The notes under the pieces: generated by a model
The model's database searches: none
What the model saw: the letters and a program-made list of their open reading frames with translations, nothing else
What the model was told of the DNA's origin: nothing
Position numbers and translations under genes: made by a program
DNA from: Porphyromonadaceae bacterium
GTDB lineage: Bacteria > Bacteroidota > Bacteroidia > Bacteroidales > Porphyromonadaceae
Assembly (NCBI GenBank): GCA_030528555.1
Contig: JAUMYQ010000001.1
Span: 1 to 64,000, forward strand
Reading direction: 5' to 3'
DNA: 64,000 nucleotides
Part shown: one piece after another, positions 46,815-55,911 of the stretch
How positions within the stretch are numbered: position 1 is the stretch's first letter
Layout of the letters: each line of letters begins with the position of its first letter

Positions 46815-46862
46815 CCCCTCAAGCGTATTGCTAGCTTCGAGGGATGGAATACAAGGAAGGAG

Positions 46863-49178
46863 ATGACTGTGATGAAAAATTGGAAGGATAGGCTAGATAA
46901 GCTATGTACACCTCAGCTTATTTATTGGGCTGTGGGGGGGCTACTGATGCTTCCCTTTTTAGGCTTCCTGACCTGGCGCATCGTTGCAGGTCCAATGACT
47001 AGTGAGCGTGCCGAATGGGAAAAGGCCTTTGAGAAGTATAAAAAGGTAATAAGGATCAAAGACTATCCGATGCGTGGCAATATCTATGCTTCGGATGGGA
47101 GGCCCATCGCCTTGGCAGGTGAGAGTTATCGTGTACATTTAGATTTTAGTGCTAATGCCCTTGCGCCTATCTACAATGATAGCCTCAAGATGCCTCAGGA
47201 CAGCATCAAGATTCGTAAGCGTGAAGAGAAGCGTAAGCTTCTGGAGCATCAGATGGATTTGGCAGCGGAGCAGCTCGGCCAGTTTTATAATATCAATACG
47301 CGCTCCGATAGGGCTAGATGGCAGCGGATGTTTAAGCAGAGATATAATGGCACACCTCTTATAGAGAGGGATATAACTTATCCTGAATGGCACAAGATTA
47401 GCCGTCAGTACCCTTTTAGAAACTATTATGGAGATCCCAAGACTTCTAAGGATGATACGGTGAGCCTCTTTAAGAGTACGATTATTGGAGTACAGAGGAA
47501 TATGCGTTATGTGCGAGTGAACCCTTTCGATTCGCTCGCCTTACGTACCATTGGGGATCTCTACAAAGACAGGCAAAAAGGGAAGAAATCTCAGGCTAAG
47601 TATGGTTTGGAGCTACAATTCGACAGCTTGTTACGTGGTAAAGTTGGCTACTCAGATAGGCTTAAGGTTGGAGGATCAAGGATCAATAGAGTGATCGATT
47701 CGGTTCGTCATGGCTATGACCTCTATACTACGCTCGATATGGACAAGCAATATTTACTGGAGAAGACTATGCGCGAACAACTTACCTATCTTAAGGCTAA
47801 GCGTGGTACAAGTGTTTTGATGGAGGTTGAGACGGGTAAGATACTTGCTATTGTGAATCTAGAGCGAGTGTCAGGTGGCCGTTACGAAGAGGCAGGTAAC
47901 TATGCCTTTTCTGATCTCAGTGAGCCTGGATCGACGATTAAGGTTGCTTCCATGCTAGTTGCCCTCAATGATAGTGTTGTTCATCCTGATGAGGTCATAG
48001 ATGTGGGCAATGGCACTTGGCCTATTCACGGCTCGGTGCTGAGAGACCACAATGCACATCGTGGAGGCTATGGTGAGATAACGGCTTCTCAGGTGATTGA
48101 GCGTTCTAGCAACATAGGTATTGCCAAGGTTATCATGCGTCATTATGGAGATAAGCAAGAGGAGTTTATCGACAAACTGCGTGCACTTGGCTTTGGACTA
48201 GACCTGAAGTCTGACATCCCAGGGGCAGCTCGGGCATATATCCCAGGGCCGAGGCTTAAGGGGAAACCCAATCGCGATTGGTCAGCCATCTCAATGGCAT
48301 GGATTTCCCATGGTTATCAGAGCCAAATACCTCCGATATATACGCTTTCTTTTTTCAATGCTATTGCCAATGGAGGGAGACTAATGCGTCCCTACCTCGT
48401 TACAGATATTAAGGATAAAGAGGGCAATATTATTGAGCATATTGAGCCACGGACCCTCATTGATCAGATTGCCTCGCCACAAGCGATCGATAAGATACAG
48501 GAGATGATGCGTCGAGTGGTCAGTGAGCCGAGAGCTACGGGAGCAGGGTTACGCTCCGACATTGTGAATGTAAGTGGAAAAACGGGCACTGCTGTGCTGA
48601 GTTATGGTGATACTGGCTATGTGGATGAATATGGCAATCGTCGCCATCAGGTTTCTTTTTGTGGTTACTTCCCTAGTGAAACACCTAAGTACAGCATCAT
48701 TGTCGTTATCCGCGAGCCATCCAACGAGTTTGCTCCTGCTGGAGGAGCGATGTCTGCACCAGTGGTTAAAGCCATCGCTGAGAGACTAGTGTCTATGGAA
48801 ACACCACGTCATCTGGACTTGCCACAGGGCAACATCCAGTCAATAGGTTTCGTGGCTGGAGGACGTAAAGATGCTCTTAGTGCTCTCTTGAGCAAGAGAG
48901 CACTTCATCATAGTTCAAATCCAGAGGTAGAGATCAAGGACTTCATATTCATAGGTCGAGATGGCCAGGAGCAGCGCGTGGTACCTCCTTCAGCTGGCTG
49001 TGTGCCCTCACTGCAAGGCCTATCAGCTACGGATGCTGCGGCTTGGCTTTCACGTCTTGGCTATAAATCGACCTTTGGGGGCTACGGTCATGTGGTAGGG
49101 CAGAGTGTTGCTGCTGGTACCCCCCTTAAGCGAGGACAGACTGTTCGAGTACAGCTCGGTCAGCTCGTATCTCACTAG
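46863..49178 (+). CDS. ftsI: Peptidoglycan transpeptidase FtsI (PBP3) with a PASTA domain
   Basis: A 771-residue division transpeptidase of the PBP2/FtsI class, anchored by one N-terminal membrane segment (about residues 20-40). The active-site serine is in SEPGSTIKV, with the SSN motif in ERSSNIG and the KTG motif in VSGKTGTA. A C-terminal PASTA domain ends the protein. PASTA is more usual in Gram-positive PBPs but does occur in Bacteroidota FtsI. Two in-frame ATGs lie at 46863 and 46872; the AAGGAG at 46857 is best spaced for the second, so the product may be three residues shorter. Confidence 0.93.
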   Translation: MTVMKNWKDRLDKLCTPQLIYWAVGGLLMLPFLGFLTWRIVAGPMTSERAEWEKAFEKYKKVIRIKDYPMRGNIYASDGRPIALAGESYRVHLDFSANALAPIYNDSLKMPQDSIKIRKREEKRKLLEHQMDLAAEQLGQFYNINTRSDRARWQRMFKQRYNGTPLIERDITYPEWHKISRQYPFRNYYGDPKTSKDDTVSLFKSTIIGVQRNMRYVRVNPFDSLALRTIGDLYKDRQKGKKSQAKYGLELQFDSLLRGKVGYSDRLKVGGSRINRVIDSVRHGYDLYTTLDMDKQYLLEKTMREQLTYLKAKRGTSVLMEVETGKILAIVNLERVSGGRYEEAGNYAFSDLSEPGSTIKVASMLVALNDSVVHPDEVIDVGNGTWPIHGSVLRDHNAHRGGYGEITASQVIERSSNIGIAKVIMRHYGDKQEEFIDKLRALGFGLDLKSDIPGAARAYIPGPRLKGKPNRDWSAISMAWISHGYQSQIPPIYTLSFFNAIANGGRLMRPYLVTDIKDKEGNIIEHIEPRTLIDQIASPQAIDKIQEMMRRVVSEPRATGAGLRSDIVNVSGKTGTAVLSYGDTGYVDEYGNRRHQVSFCGYFPSETPKYSIIVVIREPSNEFAPAGGAMSAPVVKAIAERLVSMETPRHLDLPQGNIQSIGFVAGGRKDALSALLSKRALHHSSNPEVEIKDFIFIGRDGQEQRVVPPSAGCVPSLQGLSATDAAAWLSRLGYKSTFGGYGHVVGQSVAAGTPLKRGQTVRVQLGQLVSH

Positions 49179-49237
49179 AGCCTAGCGGAAATAGGTCTTT
49201 TATAGGGTAATATATTTTAAGGAATCAAGATAACTAT

Positions 49238-50722
49238 ATGCTACTTCATTCGCTTGTACAGCAGGGTTTATCTCTAACCTCTGGGGATATTTCTCTGAAA
49301 ATATTAGGGGATGCTGCCGTAGAGATAACGAGTATAGAACAAGATTCTCGTCGAGTGCAGCCAGGTACACTCTTTGTCGCCATCCGTGGTACGCTCTCTG
49401 ATGGACACACTTATATTGATCAAGCGATAGACAAAGGTGCAGTGGCTGTGCTTACAGAGGTGATGCCAGAGCAAAGGCGTGAAGGCATTTGTTACGTTGT
49501 TTGCTCCGATACGCGTCTGATGTATGGGCTTTGTTCGTCTGCTTGGTTTGGACATCCATCTCGAGAAGTTAAGGTCGTTGGGGTAACAGGAACGAATGGC
49601 AAGACTACAACGGCTACGCTCCTCTATCACCTATTTACTTCCCTCGGCTATCCTTGTGGACTTATCAGCACGGTACGCAATCTCGTTGGGAGGCAAGAGT
49701 TGGCCTCTACTCATACTACTCCTGAGGCTTATGAGCTACATCGATTACTCAGACAGATGGTGGAGGTAGGGTGTAGTTATGTCTTTATGGAGGTGAGCTC
49801 ACATGCTGTTGATCAGCATCGGGTTGCTGGGTTACATTTCGAAGGAGGGATATTTACAAATCTAACGCGAGATCATCTTGACTATCATGGTACATTTGGG
49901 GATTATCTGAGAGCTAAACAGAGGTTTTTCGATACGCTGCCTCGTAGTTCTTTTGCCGTAAGTAATGCAGATGATCGTAATGGTGAGGTAATGCTCCAGA
50001 ATTCCTCTGCTCGTAAGCTTTATTATGGGTTGAAGAAGTCGTGTGAGATTAAGGGCCAAATTCTTGAAGAACATTCGGATAGTACGCTCCTTGCCATCAA
50101 TGAGGTCGAGGTGACAACGCGGCTGATAGGAGCTTTTAATGCTTACAATGTATTGGCTGTCTACGCTGCAGCCCTAGAGTTGGGGGTAGAGCGAGAGGAG
50201 GTGCTTCAGGCACTCTCGATGCTATCTTCGGTAGATGGGCGATTAGAGACGATTTGCACTCCTCAGGGCTATACTGTAGTGGTAGACTATGCTCATACTC
50301 CCGATGCTCTTGCCAATGTTTTGCAGACACTTGGACATTTGAACGACAAAGCTCGAGGTGATGGTCGTATCATCTGTGTCGTTGGTTGTGGAGGAGATAG
50401 AGATAGAGGGAAGAGACCTATTATGGCTAGTGAGGCTCTTGCAGGGGCAGACTATGCATTCTTCACCTCTGACAACCCACGCACAGAGACACCTGAGAGC
50501 ATTCTTGAGGATATGATCCGAGAGCTCCCCGAGACAGAGAGGCATCGCTACTCGGTTGTTATTGACCGTACCGAGGCAATCTATAGGGCTTGTTCTGTGG
50601 CAAGGGAGGGGGATTTTGTCCTTATTGCAGGCAAGGGGCATGAAACCTATCAAGAGATATATGGGGTAAAACACCCATTTGATGATAGGGAAGTGGTTCG
50701 CACCTATTTACAACATGTCTAA
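49238..50722 (+). CDS. murE: UDP-N-acetylmuramoyl-tripeptide synthetase MurE
   Basis: A 494-residue cytoplasmic ligase adding the third amino acid to the peptidoglycan stem. The ATP-binding motif is VTGTNGKTTTATL, with later HSS-type and DYAHTPD segments. The substrate-selection motif reads DNPR in TSDNPRTETP, which in characterised MurE enzymes selects meso-diaminopimelate rather than lysine. It lies between ftsI and mraY. Confidence 0.95.
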   Translation: MLLHSLVQQGLSLTSGDISLKILGDAAVEITSIEQDSRRVQPGTLFVAIRGTLSDGHTYIDQAIDKGAVAVLTEVMPEQRREGICYVVCSDTRLMYGLCSSAWFGHPSREVKVVGVTGTNGKTTTATLLYHLFTSLGYPCGLISTVRNLVGRQELASTHTTPEAYELHRLLRQMVEVGCSYVFMEVSSHAVDQHRVAGLHFEGGIFTNLTRDHLDYHGTFGDYLRAKQRFFDTLPRSSFAVSNADDRNGEVMLQNSSARKLYYGLKKSCEIKGQILEEHSDSTLLAINEVEVTTRLIGAFNAYNVLAVYAAALELGVEREEVLQALSMLSSVDGRLETICTPQGYTVVVDYAHTPDALANVLQTLGHLNDKARGDGRIICVVGCGGDRDRGKRPIMASEALAGADYAFFTSDNPRTETPESILEDMIRELPETERHRYSVVIDRTEAIYRACSVAREGDFVLIAGKGHETYQEIYGVKHPFDDREVVRTYLQHV

Positions 50723-50734
50723 TAGTTTCTTACT

Positions 50735-51997
50735 ATGCTGTATTATTTATCTCAGTTTTTACAAGAGTGGGGTTTCTCCACAGCTCGATTACTCACCTAT
50801 GTATCGGTTCGCGTCGGGCTAACGCTCATTATAGCTCTCCTGATTACTACAGTTTGGGGGCATAAGATTATCCGTCGGTTGCAGAAGTTGCAGATTGGTG
50901 AGACAATCCGTGACCTTGGCTTAGAGGGGCAGCTCTCCAAGAAAGGGACGCCAACTATGGGGGGCATCATTATCATTATCGCGATACTCATCCCCACGTT
51001 GTTACTTGCTCGGCTAGATAATGTTTATATTATTTTGATGGTCCTTACGACTCTCATTATGGGCTGTCTTGGCTTTTGGGATGACTACATCAAAGTGTTT
51101 AAAAAGAATAAGGAAGGGTTAGACGGGCGTTATAAACTCATTGGGCAGGTTGCTCTTGGTTTGATTGTGGGAGTAACGCTCTATTTGCATCCCGCTGTGG
51201 TTATCAAACAGAATGTTTCGTCCTACGATGAGCAGGGTAATAAGATGGTGCTGTTTGAAAGGATTGATAAGAAATGTGCTCAAACCACTATTCCTCTTTC
51301 TAAAAATAACGATCTTGATTATACGAACTTTATTCCTCTAGGAGATGGGCCTACGAAGACACTCCTTGGGTGGGCTCTCTTTGTGGGTATTACAGCTTTT
51401 ATTGTGACAGCCGTCTCTAACGGAGTCAATTTGACAGATGGCATTGATGGTTTAGCTTCGGGAACCTCTGCTATTGTCGGAGTGGTTTTAGGCATTTTGG
51501 CTTACGTATCCTCCCATTATGGGCTGGCTGGCTACCTCAATATAATGTTCATCCCTGGTACCGAAGAGTTAGCTGTCTTTGCTGCTGCCTTTGTGGGAGC
51601 TACACTCGGTTTTCTCTGGTATAATAGCTATCCAGCCCAGGTCTTTATGGGTGATACAGGTAGTCTGACCCTTGGAGGGATTATAGGAGTCTTTGCTGTT
51701 ATCATTCGCAAGGAGCTACTTTTGCCGATCCTTTGTGGTGTGTTTCTTATGGAAGCTCTTTCTGTGATCCTGCAAGTGATCTACTTCCGTCATACTAAGA
51801 GGCGAACAGGTACGGGCAAGCGTCTTATCCGCATGTCTCCTTTACACCATCACTATCAAAAGTCTGCTGCCTCGGGTATCGACTGTTTGTGGAATAAGCC
51901 TGCATCGGCTTTACCTGAAGCAAAGATTACGATGCGTTTTTTTCTGATTGGGGTCATCTTAGCAGTACTGACTGTTGTAACACTCAAGCTACGTTAG
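50735..51997 (+). CDS. mraY: Phospho-N-acetylmuramoyl-pentapeptide transferase
   Basis: A 420-residue polytopic membrane enzyme making lipid I from UDP-MurNAc-pentapeptide and undecaprenyl phosphate. Key segments are KKGTPTMGG, DDYIKVFKKNKEG, GVNLTDGIDGLA and the C-terminal MSPLHHHYQ. At 420 residues it is longer than the E. coli enzyme (360) because of an insertion after about residue 165, a common Bacteroidota feature. The cluster stops here: no murD, ftsW, murG, murC or ftsQAZ follows in the window. Confidence 0.96.
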   Translation: MLYYLSQFLQEWGFSTARLLTYVSVRVGLTLIIALLITTVWGHKIIRRLQKLQIGETIRDLGLEGQLSKKGTPTMGGIIIIIAILIPTLLLARLDNVYIILMVLTTLIMGCLGFWDDYIKVFKKNKEGLDGRYKLIGQVALGLIVGVTLYLHPAVVIKQNVSSYDEQGNKMVLFERIDKKCAQTTIPLSKNNDLDYTNFIPLGDGPTKTLLGWALFVGITAFIVTAVSNGVNLTDGIDGLASGTSAIVGVVLGILAYVSSHYGLAGYLNIMFIPGTEELAVFAAAFVGATLGFLWYNSYPAQVFMGDTGSLTLGGIIGVFAVIIRKELLLPILCGVFLMEALSVILQVIYFRHTKRRTGTGKRLIRMSPLHHHYQKSAASGIDCLWNKPASALPEAKITMRFFLIGVILAVLTVVTLKLR

Positions 51998-52021
51998 CCT
52001 TAGCATTTCAGTAAAAAAAGG

Positions 52022-52029
52022 TATTTTTG
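52022..52029 (+). promoter_or_regulatory. Candidate psd-pssA promoter
   Basis: TATTTTTG, matching TAnnTTTG, 32 bases upstream of the psd start. It suggests that the lipid genes form a transcription unit separate from the wall cluster. Confidence 0.5.
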
Positions 52030-52060
52030 TCGTTCAGTTATTAACATTTTAGAGCAGACA

Positions 52061-52726
52061 ATGACTTTACACAAAGAAGGAACAAGCCTACTTGTAGGCA
52101 TCGGTCTTGTCTTGACCGTGATTTGTGCTACCTCTTATGCCTTTGGGGGGCTTGGGATTGTTTTTGGTGTCATCTTGGCCATCTCGTTTATCCTTTATGG
52201 ATTGGTATTGAACTTCTTTCGTTATGAGCAGCGCAAGCATCCAGAGGCGGATAACAATCATGCCGTAGTTTGCCCTGCCGATGGTAAGGTAGTCGTAATT
52301 GAGGAGGTCGATGAGAAGGAGATTTTAGGTTGCCGTTGCTTACAAGTCTCTGTATTTATGAATGTCTTCGATATGCATGTCAATTGGATCCCTGTCAATG
52401 GGGTGGTGGAGCATGTGTCACATCATCGTGGTCGTTTTATGGCGGCTCATCTGCCTAAGAGTAGCACCGAGAACGAGCGTTCGGCTGTGGTTATCCGTAC
52501 GCCCGAGGGACATCGTGTATTGGCTCGCCAAATAGCAGGGGCAGTTGCTCAGCGCATTGTGACATACAGTGAAGAGGGGCAAGAGGTTCGTATCAATGAC
52601 AATCTTGGTTTTATTAAGTTTGGTTCGCGAGTAGATCTATATCTCCCTTTGGGTTCTGAGGTGTGCGTTAACCTTGGAGACCGAGTGCGAGGCAATATTA
52701 CATTGATAGCTCACCTGCCTAACTAG
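52061..52726 (+). CDS. psd: Phosphatidylserine decarboxylase (proenzyme)
   Basis: A 221-residue membrane-associated enzyme converting phosphatidylserine to phosphatidylethanolamine. It is of the short Psd type. Self-cleavage to form the pyruvoyl group is expected between Gly and Ser in IKFGSRVDLYLP near the C-terminus. The MNVFDMHVNWIPVNG segment is also characteristic. It lies 6 bases before pssA, which makes its substrate. Its product is the donor for the EptA-like enzyme. Confidence 0.93.
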   Translation: MTLHKEGTSLLVGIGLVLTVICATSYAFGGLGIVFGVILAISFILYGLVLNFFRYEQRKHPEADNNHAVVCPADGKVVVIEEVDEKEILGCRCLQVSVFMNVFDMHVNWIPVNGVVEHVSHHRGRFMAAHLPKSSTENERSAVVIRTPEGHRVLARQIAGAVAQRIVTYSEEGQEVRINDNLGFIKFGSRVDLYLPLGSEVCVNLGDRVRGNITLIAHLPN

Positions 52727-52732
52727 TGAGTT

Positions 52733-53425
52733 ATGAAGAGGCATATTCCAAACCTTATTACTTGTCTCAATCTTCTTTCGGGAGCTTTTGCCATTGTTTG
52801 TGCGCTCACTGAAGTCGGCGATAGATGGTACGCGGTGTACCTCATTATTCTAGCTGCTGTTTTCGATTTCTTTGATGGATTGGTTGCTCGGATGTTAGGT
52901 GTTGGTTCTCCGATAGGCAAGGATCTTGATTCGCTTGCCGATGTAATTAGTTTTGGACTTGCTCCTGCTGTCTTGATATTTCAAGCCTTACAGCAAGGGG
53001 GAGCTTCTTTTTTTGCAGCTAGTCCAGCGTTACTCATTGCTCCTGGTGCGGCATTGAGGTTGGCTAAGTTTAATAACGATAGTCGTCAGACTACTTCTTT
53101 CATAGGCTTGCCAGTCCCAGCTAATGCCCTTTTTTGGATTGGTGTCTATGCCTCACTATCTAGCTTATCTCTACTGGTTGAGAAGACCTCGCTATTGTTG
53201 TTTATATATACTCTTGTGGGGTTGCTCATTTATCTAATGCTTAGTGAGATACCTATGTTTTCTTTTAAGATCAAGAGTTGGAGGATAAGAGCGCTTCAGG
53301 CACAGATTGTTTTGCTATTGGTGAGCCTATGTGCTTTGATATTTTTGGGTTTGGGGGGCTTTGCTGTGGCCATTTTGGCATATGTTTTGTTATCTATATT
53401 GCAGGCATCAGGCAGTAAGAGCTAG
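52733..53425 (+). CDS. pssA: CDP-diacylglycerol-serine O-phosphatidyltransferase
   Basis: A 230-residue polytopic membrane enzyme of the CDP-alcohol phosphatidyltransferase family. The family motif is visible as FDFFDGLVARMLG through SPIGKDLDSLADVISFG (about residues 40-70). It makes phosphatidylserine for Psd. A small DUF4834 gene follows after 35 bases. Confidence 0.95.
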   Translation: MKRHIPNLITCLNLLSGAFAIVCALTEVGDRWYAVYLIILAAVFDFFDGLVARMLGVGSPIGKDLDSLADVISFGLAPAVLIFQALQQGGASFFAASPALLIAPGAALRLAKFNNDSRQTTSFIGLPVPANALFWIGVYASLSSLSLLVEKTSLLLFIYTLVGLLIYLMLSEIPMFSFKIKSWRIRALQAQIVLLLVSLCALIFLGLGGFAVAILAYVLLSILQASGSKS

Positions 53426-53460
53426 GTGAAGCAAACTGATAAACATAAATAACAAAGCAA

Positions 53461-53745
53461 ATGGAACTATTATTTTGGATTTTTCTCATCATTGTCTTTC
53501 TGTTCTTTTTCGTGCCAAGTGTGCGAATCTGGCTGTTTAGACATATTTCTGCTCGTTTACAGCGTAAGATACAAGGGCTTTTTGAAGAGCAGATACGAAG
53601 AGCTTCAGGAAGCCAATCTTCTAGTAACAGGCATAGCTCGAATAGTAGCCCACGAGAGAAGTTAGATATAGATAGCATTGAGGCGAAGAGGTTTGATAAA
53701 GAAAATAGTGATGACTACGTAGAGTTTGAGGAATTGCCTAGGTAG
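53461..53745 (+). CDS. Small DUF4834-like membrane protein
   Basis: A 94-residue protein of unknown function. One N-terminal hydrophobic segment (about residues 1-27) is followed by a basic stretch (RHISARLQRKIQGLFEEQIRRASG) and an acidic end (DDYVEFEELPR). The pattern fits DUF4834, small proteins found near lipid and cell-wall genes in Bacteroidota. It is the last gene before a clear terminator. Confidence 0.65.
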   Translation: MELLFWIFLIIVFLFFFVPSVRIWLFRHISARLQRKIQGLFEEQIRRASGSQSSSNRHSSNSSPREKLDIDSIEAKRFDKENSDDYVEFEELPR

Positions 53746-53763
53746 TAAGCACAGTATATAGTG

Positions 53764-53800
53764 AAATAAAGGCAGCAAGATTATCTTGCTGCCTTTATTT
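53764..53800 (+). terminator. Terminator after the pssA operon
   Basis: A 17-bp stem (53764-53780 with 53784-53800) including GGCAGCAAGA/TCTTGCTGCC, with loop TTA and followed by a run of T. Confidence 0.85.
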
Positions 53801-54130
53801 TTTGTTTGCTAATCCTTTGAAGCTGTATTGATAGTTGGGATTACTTACGAGATTTATTAGTCCAAGTATAGGTGACATCAGCCCAACGGTATAATGCTGG
53901 GTTTAATCCATGCCTTTTATGTTGAATAGGAGACTTAATAGAGACGGAATATAAGTCCTCACTCATTGTAGTACACTAAGATCGAGCCAGGGGCGTACAG
54001 ATTTTTCAGTCCATTGCTCTACCAACTGAGCGGTACTGACCGTTTCTCGGTCACGGAATTAGGTGAAAATGACAATTGTACAAACTTCCTTCCAAGGTAC
54101 TTGAGATGAGGTATGAAGCACGGATTTGTC
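53801..54130. other. Intergenic stretch with a decayed tRNA
   Basis: About 330 bases without a gene. It holds the tRNA-Phe-like relic at 53965-54041 and a small hairpin (TGACCG/CGGTCA, 54037-54053). Nothing else is recognised. Confidence 0.4.
53965..54041 (-). pseudogene. Degenerate tRNA-Phe-like sequence
   Basis: On the minus strand the D arm is intact (GCTC AGTTGGTA GAGC), and an anticodon loop close to CTGAAAA, as in tRNA-Phe (GAA), follows. The anticodon stem has an extra A and poor pairing, the T loop reads CTCGATC with a weak stem, and no 3' acceptor strand pairs with GGTCAGT. It therefore looks like a decayed tRNA rather than a working gene. The exact ends are uncertain. Confidence 0.55.
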
Positions 54131-55210
54131 TTACTTGACTAGTGATAAATATGCCTCATAGCCCTCTGCTTGCATTTGCTCCTTGGGGATGAAGCGTAGG
54201 GCAGCACTGTTGATGCAGTAGCGTAGGCCACCTTGAGCCATTGGCCCATCTTCAAAGACATGCCCCAGGTGGGCATCGCCCGTTTGACTACGTACTTCGG
54301 TACGTATCATACCGTGGCTAGTGTCTACATGCTCCTTGATGAGACCCTCAGATATAGGGCGACTAAAGCTTGGCCAACCGCAGCCTGAGTCGAACTTGTC
54401 ATTTGAGGAAAAGAGAGGTTCCCCTGTAGTTATATCTACGTAGATACCACTGCGATGTTCGTTCCAGTAGTCATTGTTGTAGGGTTGCTCGGTAGCTCCT
54501 TGCTGAGTAACGGCATATTGGATAGGGGTGAGCATGCGTTGTAGCTCGTCCTTCTCCTTACGTTTGTAATTCGTCTTCTTAGGCTCTGGATTGGCAGCCT
54601 TGGCCAGAGTAAATAGCTCGGGGCGAATGTGACAATATCCTCGAGGATTATTCTCTAGATAATCCTGATGATAAGCCTCTGCTGGGTAAAAATTGCTCAG
54701 TGGCTTTTGTTCTATAACGATAGGTTGGGTATACTTTGCTTGCAATTTGGCAAGAGCCTGCCGAATGGTAGGGATGTCCGTCTCGTCTACGTGATAGATA
54801 CCAGTGCGATACTGAGTGCCGATGTCGCCACCCTGCTTATTGAGTGAGGTGGGATTGATGGTTTGGAAAAATAGTTCTAGGAGCAAATCTAGGTCGATCA
54901 CATTGGGATCATAATTGATGCATACGGCTTCGGCAAAGCCTGTGTCTGTTTGGCAAACTTCTTCATAGGTTGGGTTCTCTTTGTGTCCGTTGGCATAGCC
55001 GACTTCGGTGGAGAGGACACCACGTACTTGCTTGAAGAAATGCTCTGTTCCCCAGAAACATCCTCCAGCCAAATAGATAATTTTTCTAGATTGTTCTCTC
55101 TGAGACTGGGTATTTTTTAGGTTCACGGCTTGAGTTTTTGTGAATACTGTGATAGTAATGCCTAGGGCTATTGCTATTAGGATGAATGTTAGGCTTTGTT
55201 TTCTCATCAT
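54131..55210 (-). CDS. msrAB: Fused peptide-methionine sulfoxide reductase MsrA/MsrB
   Basis: A 359-residue fusion repairing both S and R forms of methionine sulfoxide. The MsrA half begins with the catalytic [10 protein letters not shown] (about residue 51). The MsrB half has GCGWPSFS and the catalytic [11 protein letters not shown] near the C-terminus. An N-terminal hydrophobic segment (about residues 8-28) suggests export or membrane anchoring, so it may protect envelope proteins. It overlaps the lolA stop by one base. Confidence 0.94.
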   Translation of the reverse strand: MMRKQSLTFILIAIALGITITVFTKTQAVNLKNTQSQREQSRKIIYLAGGCFWGTEHFFKQVRGVLSTEVGYANGHKENPTYEEVCQTDTGFAEAVCINYDPNVIDLDLLLELFFQTINPTSLNKQGGDIGTQYRTGIYHVDETDIPTIRQALAKLQAKYTQPIVIEQKPLSNFYPAEAYHQDYLENNPRGYCHIRPELFTLAKAANPEPKKTNYKRKEKDELQRMLTPIQYAVTQQGATEQPYNNDYWNEHRSGIYVDITTGEPLFSSNDKFDSGCGWPSFSRPISEGLIKEHVDTSHGMIRTEVRSQTGDAHLGHVFEDGPMAQGGLRYCINSAALRFIPKEQMQAEGYEAYLSLVK

Positions 55211-55845
55211 TATTGCAGATCAATAACTTCTACACCTGGGTACTCGCTTGTCTTGAGTGAGAAGAAGCTAGCTTCACGTTCGGCTATTTGTCGGAGTTGA
55301 GTGATTTTGATGACTAGGCGGTAGCCATCTGATGAGAGGACCACGATTTCGCGAGGTGACAGGCGTGAGCGCTCGAGTTGTAGCTCTATGTGTTTGATAT
55401 TGCCTCTTTTTAGAGGGGTGAAGCTTAGAAGAGGCCCTACCTTACTCTCGGGTAGTTTTTTAGCTCGATATTTCTCTGTATAGGAGTGAAGGAAGTAGAG
55501 AGGATTGAGCTGTACGAGGTCATCGGCATCGGGTTGACTAAAAGTTAGTGTATGCTCGTTTTTGTTGTAGTGCGTGAGCTGCTTGCCAGAGAAAGTAGCC
55601 ACGATATTGCCATACTCTAACCGAAAGGCATCCCCTTGTAGGTATATTGTCCCCGACTGTTGCTCGAGGGTACGCCCTGCTTTATTGAAGAGTGTAGAGT
55701 GGAAGGTAGCTGCCTGTCCTCCCTTACTACTAAGCATTTGTTTCGTGGGCGCAAGAAGTTGATCTACGGAGGAGCTCTGTGCAGATGCTGTTGCTAAGAG
55801 GCTGAGAGTTGCAAGAGCGCAAGTGAAAAATAGTTTCCGAATCAT
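55210..55845 (-). CDS. lolA: Outer-membrane lipoprotein carrier LolA-like
   Basis: A 211-residue periplasmic protein with a signal peptide (about 22 residues, ending ASAQ). The beta-rich remainder ([26 protein letters not shown]) matches the LolA half-barrel that carries lipoproteins from the inner to the outer membrane. Sequence conservation is low, so this is a fold-level call. It starts 66 bases after ftsK and overlaps msrAB by one base. Confidence 0.8.
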   Translation of the reverse strand: MIRKLFFTCALATLSLLATASAQSSSVDQLLAPTKQMLSSKGGQAATFHSTLFNKAGRTLEQQSGTIYLQGDAFRLEYGNIVATFSGKQLTHYNKNEHTLTFSQPDADDLVQLNPLYFLHSYTEKYRAKKLPESKVGPLLSFTPLKRGNIKHIELQLERSRLSPREIVVLSSDGYRLVIKITQLRQIAEREASFFSLKTSEYPGVEVIDLQ

Positions 55846-55911
55846 TTGGGTCGTTTTGTCCGAATGGTTATTTACTAGTCTCAGTCGTACTTGAGGACAT
55901 TCTGAGAGGTA

